Shown here one piece after another: positions 43,656 to 52,300 of a DNA stretch of 64,000 nucleotides. The stretch is from UBA4582 sp002389265 (GTDB lineage Bacteria > Pseudomonadota > Gammaproteobacteria > Pseudomonadales > Azotimanducaceae). The stretch is taken from assembly GCA_943788825.1 (NCBI GenBank), contig CALSRT010000009.1, positions 1 to 64,000 of the forward strand, written 5' to 3'. The notes under the pieces were generated by a model. The model ran no database searches. It saw only the letters and a program-made list of their open reading frames with translations, and had not been told where the DNA came from. The position numbers and the translations under genes are program-made. Numbering within the stretch: the first letter of the stretch is position 1; every line of letters starts with the position of its first letter.

Positions 43656-44348
43656 ATGAGTAATTCGAATGCTGTGAAACTCGACGCCAGCTGGCTTGCC
43701 CACCTGGAAGGTGAATTCGACAAGCCGTATATGCTGGCATTGAAAGACTTTTTGTTGGCGCAGAAGAGCGCAGGTAAGGTGATCTATCCGGCGGGTGGGC
43801 ATTATTTTAAGGCGCTGAATTCTACCCCGTTAAATCGGGTCAAGGTCGTTATCCTCGGTCAGGATCCTTATCATGGTCCGGGCCAGGCTCATGGATTGTG
43901 CTTCTCAGTGCCGCCGGGGGTGAGGATACCGCCGTCGTTGATGAACGTGATTAAAGAAATTCAAGCGGACCTGGATCTATCAAAAGACCAGTTCCCGTCG
44001 GGGTGTCTCTTATCTTGGGCGCAGCAGGGTGTTTTGTTACTCAATGCCGTGCTTACCGTGGAACAGGGCCAGGCAGGTGCGCATCAGGGCAAAGGCTGGG
44101 AGCAATTTACTGACAAAGTGATAGAGGTGGTGTCGCAGCAACGCGAGCATTGTGTCTTTATGTTGTGGGGCAATTATGCACAGAAGAAGGGGGCGATGAT
44201 TGATCGAACCAAACACCTGGTTCTGGAAGCGCCACACCCCTCGCCGCTGTCATCGCACCGTGGCTTTTTTGGTTGTCGGCATTTCTCTCAATGTAATACT
44301 TACTTGCGAGCCCAACATGAAAGCCCTATCGATTGGAGTACTCATTGA
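43656..44348 (+). CDS. ung: Uracil-DNA glycosylase
   Basis: Removes uracil from DNA in base excision repair. A family 1 UDG of 230 residues. The water-activating motif is GQDPYHGPGQAHGL (D70 and H73), the pyrimidine-sensing LLLNAVLTV follows, and the catalytic minor-groove motif HPSPLSSHRG is near 195. It ends in FSQCNTYL. ATG 43656 has GGGAG upstream (spacing short, four bases); an earlier TTG at 43635 is possible. Stands alone between the peptidase-like gene and a gene-poor stretch. Confidence 0.95.
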   Translation: MSNSNAVKLDASWLAHLEGEFDKPYMLALKDFLLAQKSAGKVIYPAGGHYFKALNSTPLNRVKVVILGQDPYHGPGQAHGLCFSVPPGVRIPPSLMNVIKEIQADLDLSKDQFPSGCLLSWAQQGVLLLNAVLTVEQGQAGAHQGKGWEQFTDKVIEVVSQQREHCVFMLWGNYAQKKGAMIDRTKHLVLEAPHPSPLSSHRGFFGCRHFSQCNTYLRAQHESPIDWSTH

Positions 44349-44733
44349 GGCTTCGACCCGCTGCGTCGATCTTTGCCAGGTGTGGGATGAGATGGGTGGC
44401 ACTTTGTGCTGGGCCGAAAAAGGGATCACAGATAGGCTCTGTGAGAATGAACCACAGCGTCAGGTGAAGAGCCTGTCTATTCTTGCTCATAAGGCAATTA
44501 GCAGTGGCGTTGACCGCCTGCCGCAGTGGTGTGCTCTTGATCTCTGATTCTGTAAGATGAGCAATAGGCGCTCGACCCGGGCTGCTGATTTTGTTGCTTC
44601 TGTCAGAAGCTGAGAACGCACAACCGTGCTGGCGCAAATTCGCGCTTGTTGCGGGTGTTTGGCGAACAATATAGATATCCGTTGCCGGCTGTATTGGGCC
44701 AGTGGATTAGACGGGAATGTAAGGCGAACAGCA
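44349..44733. other. 385-base gap without a recognised gene
   Basis: The frames here (one on each strand, under 110 codons) have no ribosome sites and no family-like residues. A continuous frame runs upstream from the phosphoesterase start but its residues are unlike any family. The promoter of the cassette to the right should lie here, but I saw no strong match. Confidence 0.5.
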
Positions 44734-46068
44734 GTGAAAGACATACTTCAGCACTCGGCTGGTCAAACCGCTCGTCGAGAGTCATATCAGCATCTTCCGA
44801 CGCAAACTCAGGCTTGGCCCCGGAGTGCGGACTTGCGCCAGCCGGAGGATGGCCAGAATCGTGCTCAGGACGATGCAGCTGCAAGCACAGTTCAACAATA
44901 CATTGCGGCCAAGGACTGGGTCAGCTGCGATCAATTGATCTATTTTTTTTGTGATATCCATGCGGATACTGATGCGTTTTTTCTGTCCTTGTTAGCCTCC
45001 GGTGGTATTCATAAGACCGGCGATGGCGATAACGAGTTTGAATTGACGAGCGAAGGTCACTCTGCGCGCTTTATTATAGGCGGCGATTGTTTCGATAAAG
45101 GGCCAGCGACGCTGCGACTACTTAATGTCATCAGGCAACTGATCGACAAAGGCGCCGATCTGATTCTGTTGGCGGGCAACCATGATATACGGACTTACCT
45201 GGGTATCTATTACGCAGAGAGTAAGGATCCGCTGTTCGATCACTTGTTTGTGCGAATGGGCAAAAAAACCGTGCCGTTCCTTGCCGAAATCTATCGGGGT
45301 TTCATCGAAGGTCAGATAGCTGAGGGGGCGACGCCGGACGCGGTAGCGACAGAAGCTAGAATCTATGCTTGCTTGTTCCCAAGCGAGAGTTGGTATGACA
45401 ATTTCCCGACGGTTGCTAACTCATGGATTCGACCCTCGCGGTTGGCCAAGGAGCTTAGTCGTATTCGCGAGAAGACCGATGACTTCAAGGTGCAGATGGC
45501 AGCAGTTGGTCTGGATATTCACAAGGTTCAGGCGGCTTTGGTAAAGTTTCGTGGGCTTTTCGTCGAGCCCGGCGGAGAGTTTTCCTGGTTCTTTGAGCGC
45601 ATGCAAATAGCCCACAGAGAGGGATCGTATTTATTTGTCCATGCCGGGGTTGATGATACTGTCGCAAAAACCCTGAGCGAGCATGGGGTCGAACACCTCA
45701 ATCAGGCGTTTCGCGCGTTACTCAAAACGGATCCATTCGCACTCTATCACGGAGCTTTAGGCAACGTGTTTCGAACCAAGTATCGAACCATCGACTTTGA
45801 TTTTTCAGATGAGGGTGTTGATGACCTCCATCGTGCCGGCATTTACGCTATTGTTCACGGTCACAAGAACATCTTGCAAGGCCAGCGTATGGTGATTCGC
45901 AAGGGCATGCTTAACTTCGAGTGTGACGCGTCAGTGGATTGTCACACGCGCGCCAAGGAAGGTCTGGTTGGCCCGGGTGGCGCGGTGGTAAAATTTTGTC
46001 GCAACGGAACTGTGCAAGGTATCAGTACGGATTACCCATTTATCAAACAATTTAGCCCTGACGGGTAA
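44734..46068 (+). CDS. Calcineurin-like metallophosphoesterase (cassette gene 1)
   Basis: A 444-residue cytoplasmic phosphoesterase. The metal motifs are CDIHAD (D74, H76), GGDCFDKG (D118), GNHD (148-151), FVHAG and HGHKN. The 60 N-terminal residues are low-complexity, rich in Gln, Arg and Ala. A central 130-residue section (about 155-300) between GNHD and FVHAG is not in standard bis-phosphate phosphatases. I choose GTG 44734 with AAGG upstream; the frame opens 36 codons earlier. It is first in a rightward cassette of three genes with a 55-base gap to the next, so its substrate is probably made or used by the kinase and ligase that follow. Not characterised as far as I know. Confidence 0.82.
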   Translation: MKDILQHSAGQTARRESYQHLPTQTQAWPRSADLRQPEDGQNRAQDDAAASTVQQYIAAKDWVSCDQLIYFFCDIHADTDAFFLSLLASGGIHKTGDGDNEFELTSEGHSARFIIGGDCFDKGPATLRLLNVIRQLIDKGADLILLAGNHDIRTYLGIYYAESKDPLFDHLFVRMGKKTVPFLAEIYRGFIEGQIAEGATPDAVATEARIYACLFPSESWYDNFPTVANSWIRPSRLAKELSRIREKTDDFKVQMAAVGLDIHKVQAALVKFRGLFVEPGGEFSWFFERMQIAHREGSYLFVHAGVDDTVAKTLSEHGVEHLNQAFRALLKTDPFALYHGALGNVFRTKYRTIDFDFSDEGVDDLHRAGIYAIVHGHKNILQGQRMVIRKGMLNFECDASVDCHTRAKEGLVGPGGAVVKFCRNGTVQGISTDYPFIKQFSPDG

Positions 46069-46123
46069 GCTCGTTAGCGAAACATAAAGAATTGCGGTTG
46101 CTCTCACTCTCATAGACCCAAAC

Positions 46124-47740
46124 ATGGATTTGCTGATGCCGATTGATGAAGGTTTGAATATCGATTTACGATTTTTGATTTTGGAAGTCAAAAAACAGGC
46201 GCGCGCGTCTGCTTCTGTTGTTGATAAGCCTTCGCCAGCGAAGATCAAGAAAATTAACGTTCGGGAACACTTCATTGACAACCTGAAGGACACCCTTGAG
46301 AGCAAATGCTACTTCAATATTCACCGAGAAGAAGAAGGCCAGATTAATCATTTCAGGGCGATTATCACCATTGCCGTCAATCTTGAACGTTGTGCCGATT
46401 TCTTTATCAGTATTGCGAATCAGATGAGTCACGTTAAGGAACCTGAGGAATTTCTTGAATTTGATATCAAGCGTTATTACCAGGTTATTTATAAAGCCAT
46501 CGATGCCATCTATCCGGCTCTGTCTGAGAATAATCTGGAGCTGGCACAGACCATCTGCGACTACGAACAGGTGCTGGATGATTACTACAATGAAACAGCT
46601 GCTCTGATTCGAGCAAAACTCCGTCAGCCGAGTAAGGTCGATGATTTACTGACGCTGCTGGCGATCGCGCAATATCTCGAGCGGGTAGGAGATAGTTTTC
46701 TCAATATTGGCGAAGCGATCTTGGATATTCGTTTGGGTGAGCAGTTGGGTATTCTGCAATTTAGAAATTTGCAGAAAGGTCTCGCGTCACAAAATATTAA
46801 TATCAATGACAGTAATATTCATTTTACGCCCATTATGAATACCCGTTCTGGTTGCCGGGTTGCGAGAATTTCGCTGACTTCCGCTGAATCAGTGGAGCAA
46901 TCCCTTTTTTATAAGGAAGGTGTGGCTGACAAGATTGAGGATGAGGCCAGGGGTTTAGCGTTATGGCAGGAAAAATTCCCGGGACTGACGCCGAAGATCG
47001 TCTGGCATGAAGCCAAAAAGAATAGCGCCACCATGTTGCTGGAATATATCGAAGGTGACGATCTGCTGAAAATTTTGATCAATGGCGGCAGCAGACTCGA
47101 TCAAGCGATGGAGATGTTGACCAAACAGCAGATGCAGGTCTGGAAGAAAAGCCATAAGAGCAAGGTTGTCAAATCGGACTATGTGACGCAATTACTGAGT
47201 CGAAAAAGTGATATTCAGTCGGTGCACCCAGGTCTGTTTGAGGCAAGCCATGGGCTGGATTTGATGATCAAAGAGGCCAGGAAAATAGAGCGACAACTGC
47301 CGGCACCATTCAGTACGCTGATTCATGGGGACTTTAATGCGGACAATATTATTTTCCAGTTTGATCAGCAGCAAATGTACTATGTCGATGTCCATCGTAG
47401 TGGCTATGGGGATTATGTACAGGACGTCTCGGTATTCTTGATCTCTAATTTGAGGGTGCCCCTGTTCAGTTCCGAGGTTCGCCAGCGACTGAATATGGCC
47501 AATCAGCGGATGTACGAGTGTGCAGCCAGTTATGCCGTACGGCAGAAAGATAAGATGTTTCAGGCCAGACTGGCACTTGGCCTTTTCAGGTCACTGATCA
47601 CGTCGACTCGATTTGTGTTTGATAAAAAATTCTCAGCGGAGTTGATCGATCTTGCGAAGTTGATCTTTGATGATCTCAAGACCCATGAAGGCAAGCTCAA
47701 TCGATTTAAAATCAACCCAGAATATTTTCTGTATCGCTGA
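46124..47740 (+). CDS. PhoU-domain/APH-kinase fusion (cassette gene 2)
   Basis: A 538-residue two-domain protein. Residues about 50-205 form a PhoU-like helical pair with NLERCAD (86-92) and YLERVGD (184-190), the metal-coordinating ExxxD motifs of PhoU. Residues about 255-530 form an aminoglycoside-phosphotransferase-like kinase: K264, LLEYIEGDDL, catalytic HGDFNADN (401-408) and metal-binding VDVH (D422). So a phosphate-signalling type helical domain is joined to a small-molecule kinase. The stop TGA shares its last base with the start of the next gene (TGATG), showing translational coupling. The substrate could be a sugar, amino acid or polymer unit, and is unknown. Confidence 0.85.
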   Translation: MDLLMPIDEGLNIDLRFLILEVKKQARASASVVDKPSPAKIKKINVREHFIDNLKDTLESKCYFNIHREEEGQINHFRAIITIAVNLERCADFFISIANQMSHVKEPEEFLEFDIKRYYQVIYKAIDAIYPALSENNLELAQTICDYEQVLDDYYNETAALIRAKLRQPSKVDDLLTLLAIAQYLERVGDSFLNIGEAILDIRLGEQLGILQFRNLQKGLASQNININDSNIHFTPIMNTRSGCRVARISLTSAESVEQSLFYKEGVADKIEDEARGLALWQEKFPGLTPKIVWHEAKKNSATMLLEYIEGDDLLKILINGGSRLDQAMEMLTKQQMQVWKKSHKSKVVKSDYVTQLLSRKSDIQSVHPGLFEASHGLDLMIKEARKIERQLPAPFSTLIHGDFNADNIIFQFDQQQMYYVDVHRSGYGDYVQDVSVFLISNLRVPLFSSEVRQRLNMANQRMYECAASYAVRQKDKMFQARLALGLFRSLITSTRFVFDKKFSAELIDLAKLIFDDLKTHEGKLNRFKINPEYFLYR

Positions 47741-48633
47741 TGGAGTTAAGCCGTTTGAATATTGGAGTAATAGGAATAGCCGGGGCCTGGTCGACAGAGG
47801 CGCTTAGTGCGAGTCTCGCGCGCAAGGGTGCCGGCGGCAAGATTGTCCAGTTGAATGAAATATCATACGACCTGGCGTCTGGCGACGTGTATTCAAAGCA
47901 GCAGAATCTCAATGAATTTGATGGGTTTATTATCAAAAAAATGGGCAAAGATTACTCTGCGAACTTGTTGGATCAGCTTGAGTTACTTGAGTTACTGGAA
48001 CGTCGCGGCGTCCGGTTTTTTTCTTCGCCGGCGATGATTCGGCGAATGATCAGTCGGCTGGGTTGTACCCTGCGGTTGCTGGACAATTCGATTCCCATGC
48101 CGCCAACCTTTGTCACCGAGGATACTGATGCTGCGGTCAGTTGGGTCGAGTCTCAGGGCCCGGCGATCTTAAAGCCACTTTACAGCACGAAGGCTAGGGG
48201 CATGGAACTCCTTCATGATGGGGCGCTAGCACGGCAGCATTTCAACGAATTACAGCAGCGTGGTGAGAAGATTATCTACCTACAAAAACACTATGACTTG
48301 TCAGGTACCGATTATGGTCTGGTCTTTATGGGTGGCGAGTACATTGGGGCCTATGCACGGGTGGGTGACGGTTCTACCTGGCACACCACCACACGGGAAG
48401 GCGGCAAGTATGAAGCGTTTACCCCATCTGCTGAGCTGATTGATCTGGCCACTCGAGCGCAGGCACCCTTCGGACTAGATTTTACCAGCGTTGATATCGC
48501 TGTGACTAAGGAGGTAGGGCCGGTGGTGTTTGAGGTGTCAGCTTTTGGTAGCTACAACGGTTTGTATGAAAGCTCAGGGATCGATGCTCCCGACTTGTTC
48601 ACCGACTACGCGATCAAAAAGCTTACTGAATGA
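47740..48633 (+). CDS. ATP-grasp ligase, GAK-type (cassette gene 3)
   Basis: A 297-residue RimK-like ATP-grasp enzyme. N-terminal domain with VIGIAGAWSTE (10-20); central ATP lysines in ILKPLYSTKARGM (K145, K151); C-terminal metal residues in VFEVSAFGSYNGL (E265, N273). I recall ILKPLYSTKARGM-like residues and the GAWSTE start from the ATP-grasp protein of the uncharacterised GAK system, though I cannot check this. ATP-grasp enzymes join a carboxylate to an amine or thiol through an acyl-phosphate. With a kinase and a phosphatase before it, it may add amino acids or build a peptide-like bond on a phosphorylated carrier. It overlaps the convergent mutase gene by 11 bases. Confidence 0.8.
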   Translation: MELSRLNIGVIGIAGAWSTEALSASLARKGAGGKIVQLNEISYDLASGDVYSKQQNLNEFDGFIIKKMGKDYSANLLDQLELLELLERRGVRFFSSPAMIRRMISRLGCTLRLLDNSIPMPPTFVTEDTDAAVSWVESQGPAILKPLYSTKARGMELLHDGALARQHFNELQQRGEKIIYLQKHYDLSGTDYGLVFMGGEYIGAYARVGDGSTWHTTTREGGKYEAFTPSAELIDLATRAQAPFGLDFTSVDIAVTKEVGPVVFEVSAFGSYNGLYESSGIDAPDLFTDYAIKKLTE

Positions 48634-50020
48634 CCGGTGTTACTGGCCAGTCACTGCCCGGCGTTTGAAAGTGGGAGAGTTCAGCGAGGAGCTTGACGCC
48701 CTCGTTGATCAGCTCATCGGCATTACCGCGAGCCTCAAGGTTAAGGCGTACCAAGGGTTCTGTTTTGGAAGGGCGCAGTGTGAATCGCCAGTGCCCGGGC
48801 ATCTCGAAGCTTAAACCGTCAAAGAAGTCCACGCCCAGAGCCTGGCGTCCATAGCAATTGAGTATATGCTCTAGCGCGGCCTTGGTGTCACCCAACGTCA
48901 AGTTGAGCTCTGTGGTCGAGCACACGTTGGCCCTGGCTTGCTCGACAATCTCAGCCAGCGTTTGATCGGTCTCAGCAAGGATCTGGATCATCTTCAACCA
49001 GGCTATCATGCCTGAATCGCAACCATTAAATGCGCCAAAATAGTGGTGGGACGATAGCTCGCCGCCATAAACCGCTTGGTTTTTTCGCATATGTTGTTTC
49101 ATAAAAGCATGGCCAGTCTCAGAGCGAATGGCCTTACCCTTGAGCCGCTGGATGATGTCGAGAGTATTCATGCAGAGTTTTGAATCGTAAACGATGGCGG
49201 CACCGGGATAAGCTTTCAGGTAGTGCTCTGCCAGAATGCCGACCACATAATAGGTTGGTACCAGTTTGCCGCTGCCATCGAAAAATACACAGCGGTCGCA
49301 GTCACCATCCCAGGCGACACCCAGGGCGAATTTTCCTGATTGCATAAAGTGAGTCATCTCAGCAATGAGCAGAGGCTGAGAGGGATCTGCGCCGCAGTCG
49401 GGTATTGGTCCGGGAAGGCGTCGAACCCACTCGACGGGCAGTTTGAACCCGTGGGCAATATCATGCGCCAGGGTCGCGGCGGTGCCATTTAAGCCGTTGA
49501 GCGCGATCAGACCGCTAGTCAAGAGGGCTGGCTGGAATTGTTGTAGGAGGTAGGCCACATAATCTTGGTGAACATCGCGTTCGAGCATGGTGCCAGATTT
49601 GCCATGGTTGGTGTGCCCGGACAACATCAGCGCCATGACGCTGTCGAGGCCATCATCAAAGGTGACCGCCTTGCCATTTTTCAGCACCAGCTTAAAGCCA
49701 TTAAATACAGCTGGATTATGGCTGGCTGTGACGACGATAGCGGCGGCAATACCCGGCAGTGAAGAGGCAAAATAGCCAAGCTCGGTGGCACATAAACCCA
49801 GATCGACGACATCAACGCCAGATGCCAATAATCCTTTGATCAGAGATTGTTGGAGTCCCGGGCTCGAATCACGCATGTCACGACCCACCGCAACAGTGCC
49901 TTTGAGTTTGAAGTGGTGAGCGACGCCATGGGCAAATGCCAGCGCAAAGGCGTCATCAATTTCCGTTGGGAAAATGCCGCGGATATCGCCAAGTCGAAAT
50001 GCCGTGAGGGTGTGCTTCAT
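48623..50020 (-). CDS. Phosphomannomutase/phosphoglucomutase
   Basis: An alpha-D-phosphohexomutase of 465 residues: VVTASHNPAVFNG (phosphoserine loop), DGDCDRCVFFD (metal loop), GGELSSHHYF (sugar loop) and RPSKTEPLVRLNLEA (phosphate loop), in that order. It interconverts hexose 6- and 1-phosphates for sugar nucleotides, so it may feed a glycan or be used by the cassette next door. The frame opens 38 codons further, but ATG 50020 (MKHTLTAFRLGDIRG) is the standard start. It converges on the ATP-grasp gene with an 11-base overlap, so it is not in that transcript. Confidence 0.92.
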   Translation of the reverse strand: MKHTLTAFRLGDIRGIFPTEIDDAFALAFAHGVAHHFKLKGTVAVGRDMRDSSPGLQQSLIKGLLASGVDVVDLGLCATELGYFASSLPGIAAAIVVTASHNPAVFNGFKLVLKNGKAVTFDDGLDSVMALMLSGHTNHGKSGTMLERDVHQDYVAYLLQQFQPALLTSGLIALNGLNGTAATLAHDIAHGFKLPVEWVRRLPGPIPDCGADPSQPLLIAEMTHFMQSGKFALGVAWDGDCDRCVFFDGSGKLVPTYYVVGILAEHYLKAYPGAAIVYDSKLCMNTLDIIQRLKGKAIRSETGHAFMKQHMRKNQAVYGGELSSHHYFGAFNGCDSGMIAWLKMIQILAETDQTLAEIVEQARANVCSTTELNLTLGDTKAALEHILNCYGRQALGVDFFDGLSFEMPGHWRFTLRPSKTEPLVRLNLEARGNADELINEGVKLLAELSHFQTPGSDWPVTPVIQ

Positions 50021-50160
50021 GGTAGGGATACTACCACAGCTGGTCAGTTTGTCAGCCTGTGTCCTAGGCTTGGCGGACGACTTTCCAGATGGGCTGATGC
50101 TTGTTATCCTGCGGGCACGCGGAACGCCTTTCATTAATCAATACTCAGGTGAGAAACATC

Positions 50161-51178
50161 ATGAAGACCAATCGATTAGGCCGCAGTGCGGTTGTCGTAT
50201 CAGATATCTGTATGGGGACCATGACTTTCGGTACTGGAGCAGATGAAAAGACGGCGTTTGAAATCCTCGATCGCTCCTATGATGCAGGTATCGATTTCTA
50301 TGACACAGCTGAAAATTATCCTGTGCCGCCAGATAGTAAGTTGGCAGGTCTGACCGAAGACATCGTCGGTCGGTGGATGAAAACAAAATCCCGAGACTCG
50401 CTGATCATCGCCACAAAAGTCTCTGGCCCAAGTCATGGCTGGCTCAAAGCGGCTGTTCGAGATGGCAAGACCGCCCTCGATCGGCACAATATCATCAAAG
50501 CCATAGAGACCAGCCTGCGGCGGCTGCAAACGGATTACGTGGACTTGTATCAGACCCATTGGCCAGATCATGGCTGTAGCCTACGATGAGGTCATGGCGG
50601 CGCTGGACGAGTTGGTACAGTCCGGTAAGGTTCGTGTGCTAGGTTGCAGCAATGAAACCACCTGGGGTTTGACTAAGAGCTTGATGGTGTCGGAGATGCA
50701 CGGTTATGCGCGCTATGAAACTATCCAGAATAATTTCAGCCTTAATAATCGCCGATTTGAAGATGAGTTGGCCCAGGCCTGCAGGCAGGAAAATGTCAGC
50801 CTGATACCCTATTCACCGCTTGCGGGTGGTGTCCTGTCTGGTAAGTATCTCGAAGAACAACGACCCGAAGGGGCGCGGTTTTCCAAGTATCTCGCGATGG
50901 GTGGCCGCCAGGCGGCCATGGCAGGCCGATTCATTAACGCCAAAACCTTAGCCTCAACTGCGCGTTTTATGGACATTGCCCAGCGAGCCGGTCTGGCGCC
51001 GGTGACTCTGGCAACGGCCTGGAGCAAGCAACATGATTTTGTCGCCTCCACCATTGTCGGTGCCACTCGGGTTGATCAATTGGATGATATTTTTGCCGCG
51101 GCCGAGGTTGTTTTGAGTGCCGAGGTCATGACTGAGATTGATAAGGTCACGACCGAGATTCGCTATCCGATGGGATAG
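50161..51178 (+). pseudogene. Tas-like aldo/keto reductase, frameshifted
   Basis: Two frames together make one Tas-type aldo/keto reductase of about 338 residues. The first runs from ATG 50161 (AGGTGAG upstream) to WPDHGCSLR and contains the catalytic set D in DTAENY, Tyr, Lys in ATKVSG and His in YQTHWPD. The second frame, from about 50570, continues with YDEVMAALDELVQSGKVRVLG to the normal end. Removing one T near 50575 joins them as WPDHGVAYDEV. So a one-base insertion, or a sequencing error, separates them. If real, the barrel is cut in half. Confidence 0.82.
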
Positions 51179-51213
51179 TTGATATCGGTCGGTAACCATG
51201 GGGCTGGCGCGAT

Positions 51214-52197
51214 CTAAAAACTGTTCTCAGTAACCGCATTTTTCAGGGGTTTGTTGTCGAGGAATGCGGTCAGATTGGCTAAAAACAGCAATTGACCACG
51301 GTGGCCTGTACCATTGCCACGATTACTAGAGTGGGGCGTTAGCATGACCCGGGGGTGCTGCCATAAGGGACTGTCGCCCGGTAAGGGTTCAACCTCGAAG
51401 ACATCAAGCACCGCATGATCAATCAAACCTTCATCGAGCACCTGTATCAGGGCCGGCTCATCCACCACGCCACCGCGGGCAATATTTACCAGCACGCTGG
51501 TGGGTTTCATCAATCTGAGCATCTTGGCATCGAATAGGTGCCGGGTTTGTTCCGTCAAGGCGCAGGCAAGTACCACCACATCAGCCTGGGGCAAGTGCTC
51601 TGCCAGTTCGCTGTAGGTGATCACTTGATCTGCGTGGGGGTGCTGCGTGGCGGCGCGTTTAACGCCTGTTACATGGGCTTCAAAGCCGCGGGCTATCTGA
51701 CCAACCCGCTGACCGATATTTCCCAGACCAACGATCAGCCAGCGTGAACCATGGATCTCTTGAAAGTGGGTGTCCTGCCACTGGGCGTTGGCCTGATGTT
51801 GGGCTCGCTCGGCAAATTTTTGATAATGGCTGAGTATGGCTGCGACTACATACTCGGCGATTGCCGGCGCTTGAGCGTCACTATTGCTGAGGCGCACGCC
51901 CTGATCAAAAACCTGCTTGAAAAATGGTGCATCCAGCCCCGCTGTCACTGACTGCATCCACTGCAAGTCTGGTGCGCTGGTCACCAGTTTAATAAAAGGC
52001 CCAAATTGTTTGTTTTTAATGATATCCAGGCTGAACCAGGTGGCGTGAATAGGATATTGCTCAGCGCTGACGGTGTCGCCATTGACCTTCAGGGAGCCGT
52101 CAGCCTGCAGTCTAACAATGGTGATGCGCTGCTGATGAACCGCCAGATCGGCCGCCATGTCGTTGTAGCTAGATTCTGTGAGTAATAGATTTATCAA
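51214..52197 (-). CDS. D-2-hydroxyacid dehydrogenase
   Basis: A 327-residue NAD(P)-dependent dehydrogenase of the D-isomer hydroxyacid family (glyoxylate/hydroxypyruvate reductase-like). The nucleotide loop GLGNIGQRVG is near 157-166, the substrate Arg is in NIARGGVVDE, Glu in VFEVEPLP and catalytic His in TPHSSNRG. The start is TTG 52197 with AGGAG seven bases upstream. It lies just downstream of the arylsulfotransferase-like gene on the same strand, 103 bases apart. Substrate uncertain. Confidence 0.85.
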   Translation of the reverse strand: MINLLLTESSYNDMAADLAVHQQRITIVRLQADGSLKVNGDTVSAEQYPIHATWFSLDIIKNKQFGPFIKLVTSAPDLQWMQSVTAGLDAPFFKQVFDQGVRLSNSDAQAPAIAEYVVAAILSHYQKFAERAQHQANAQWQDTHFQEIHGSRWLIVGLGNIGQRVGQIARGFEAHVTGVKRAATQHPHADQVITYSELAEHLPQADVVVLACALTEQTRHLFDAKMLRLMKPTSVLVNIARGGVVDEPALIQVLDEGLIDHAVLDVFEVEPLPGDSPLWQHPRVMLTPHSSNRGNGTGHRGQLLFLANLTAFLDNKPLKNAVTENSF

Positions 52198-52220
52198 TGT
52201 AGATCTCCTGATCGATCATG

Positions 52221-52250
52221 GTGGCCAGTGGTGGCCAGTGGTGGCCCTGG
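52221..52250. repeat. 10-bp tandem repeat GTGGCCAGTG
   Basis: Two perfect units and a partial third lie 24 bases upstream of the dehydrogenase start (minus strand). Confidence 0.8.
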
Positions 52251-52300
52251 TGTGCAGTTTAATACTCGAGCTTTGCGCCCATGCTAAGTTTTGTGCGGTA

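Noticed and set aside
44200..44547. 115-codon frame overlapping and following ung
   Set aside because: The part after ung has no ribosome site or family match, and codon use looks random.
44326..44637. 103-codon minus-strand frame in the ung-cassette gap
   Set aside because: No recognisable motif or start; probably chance.
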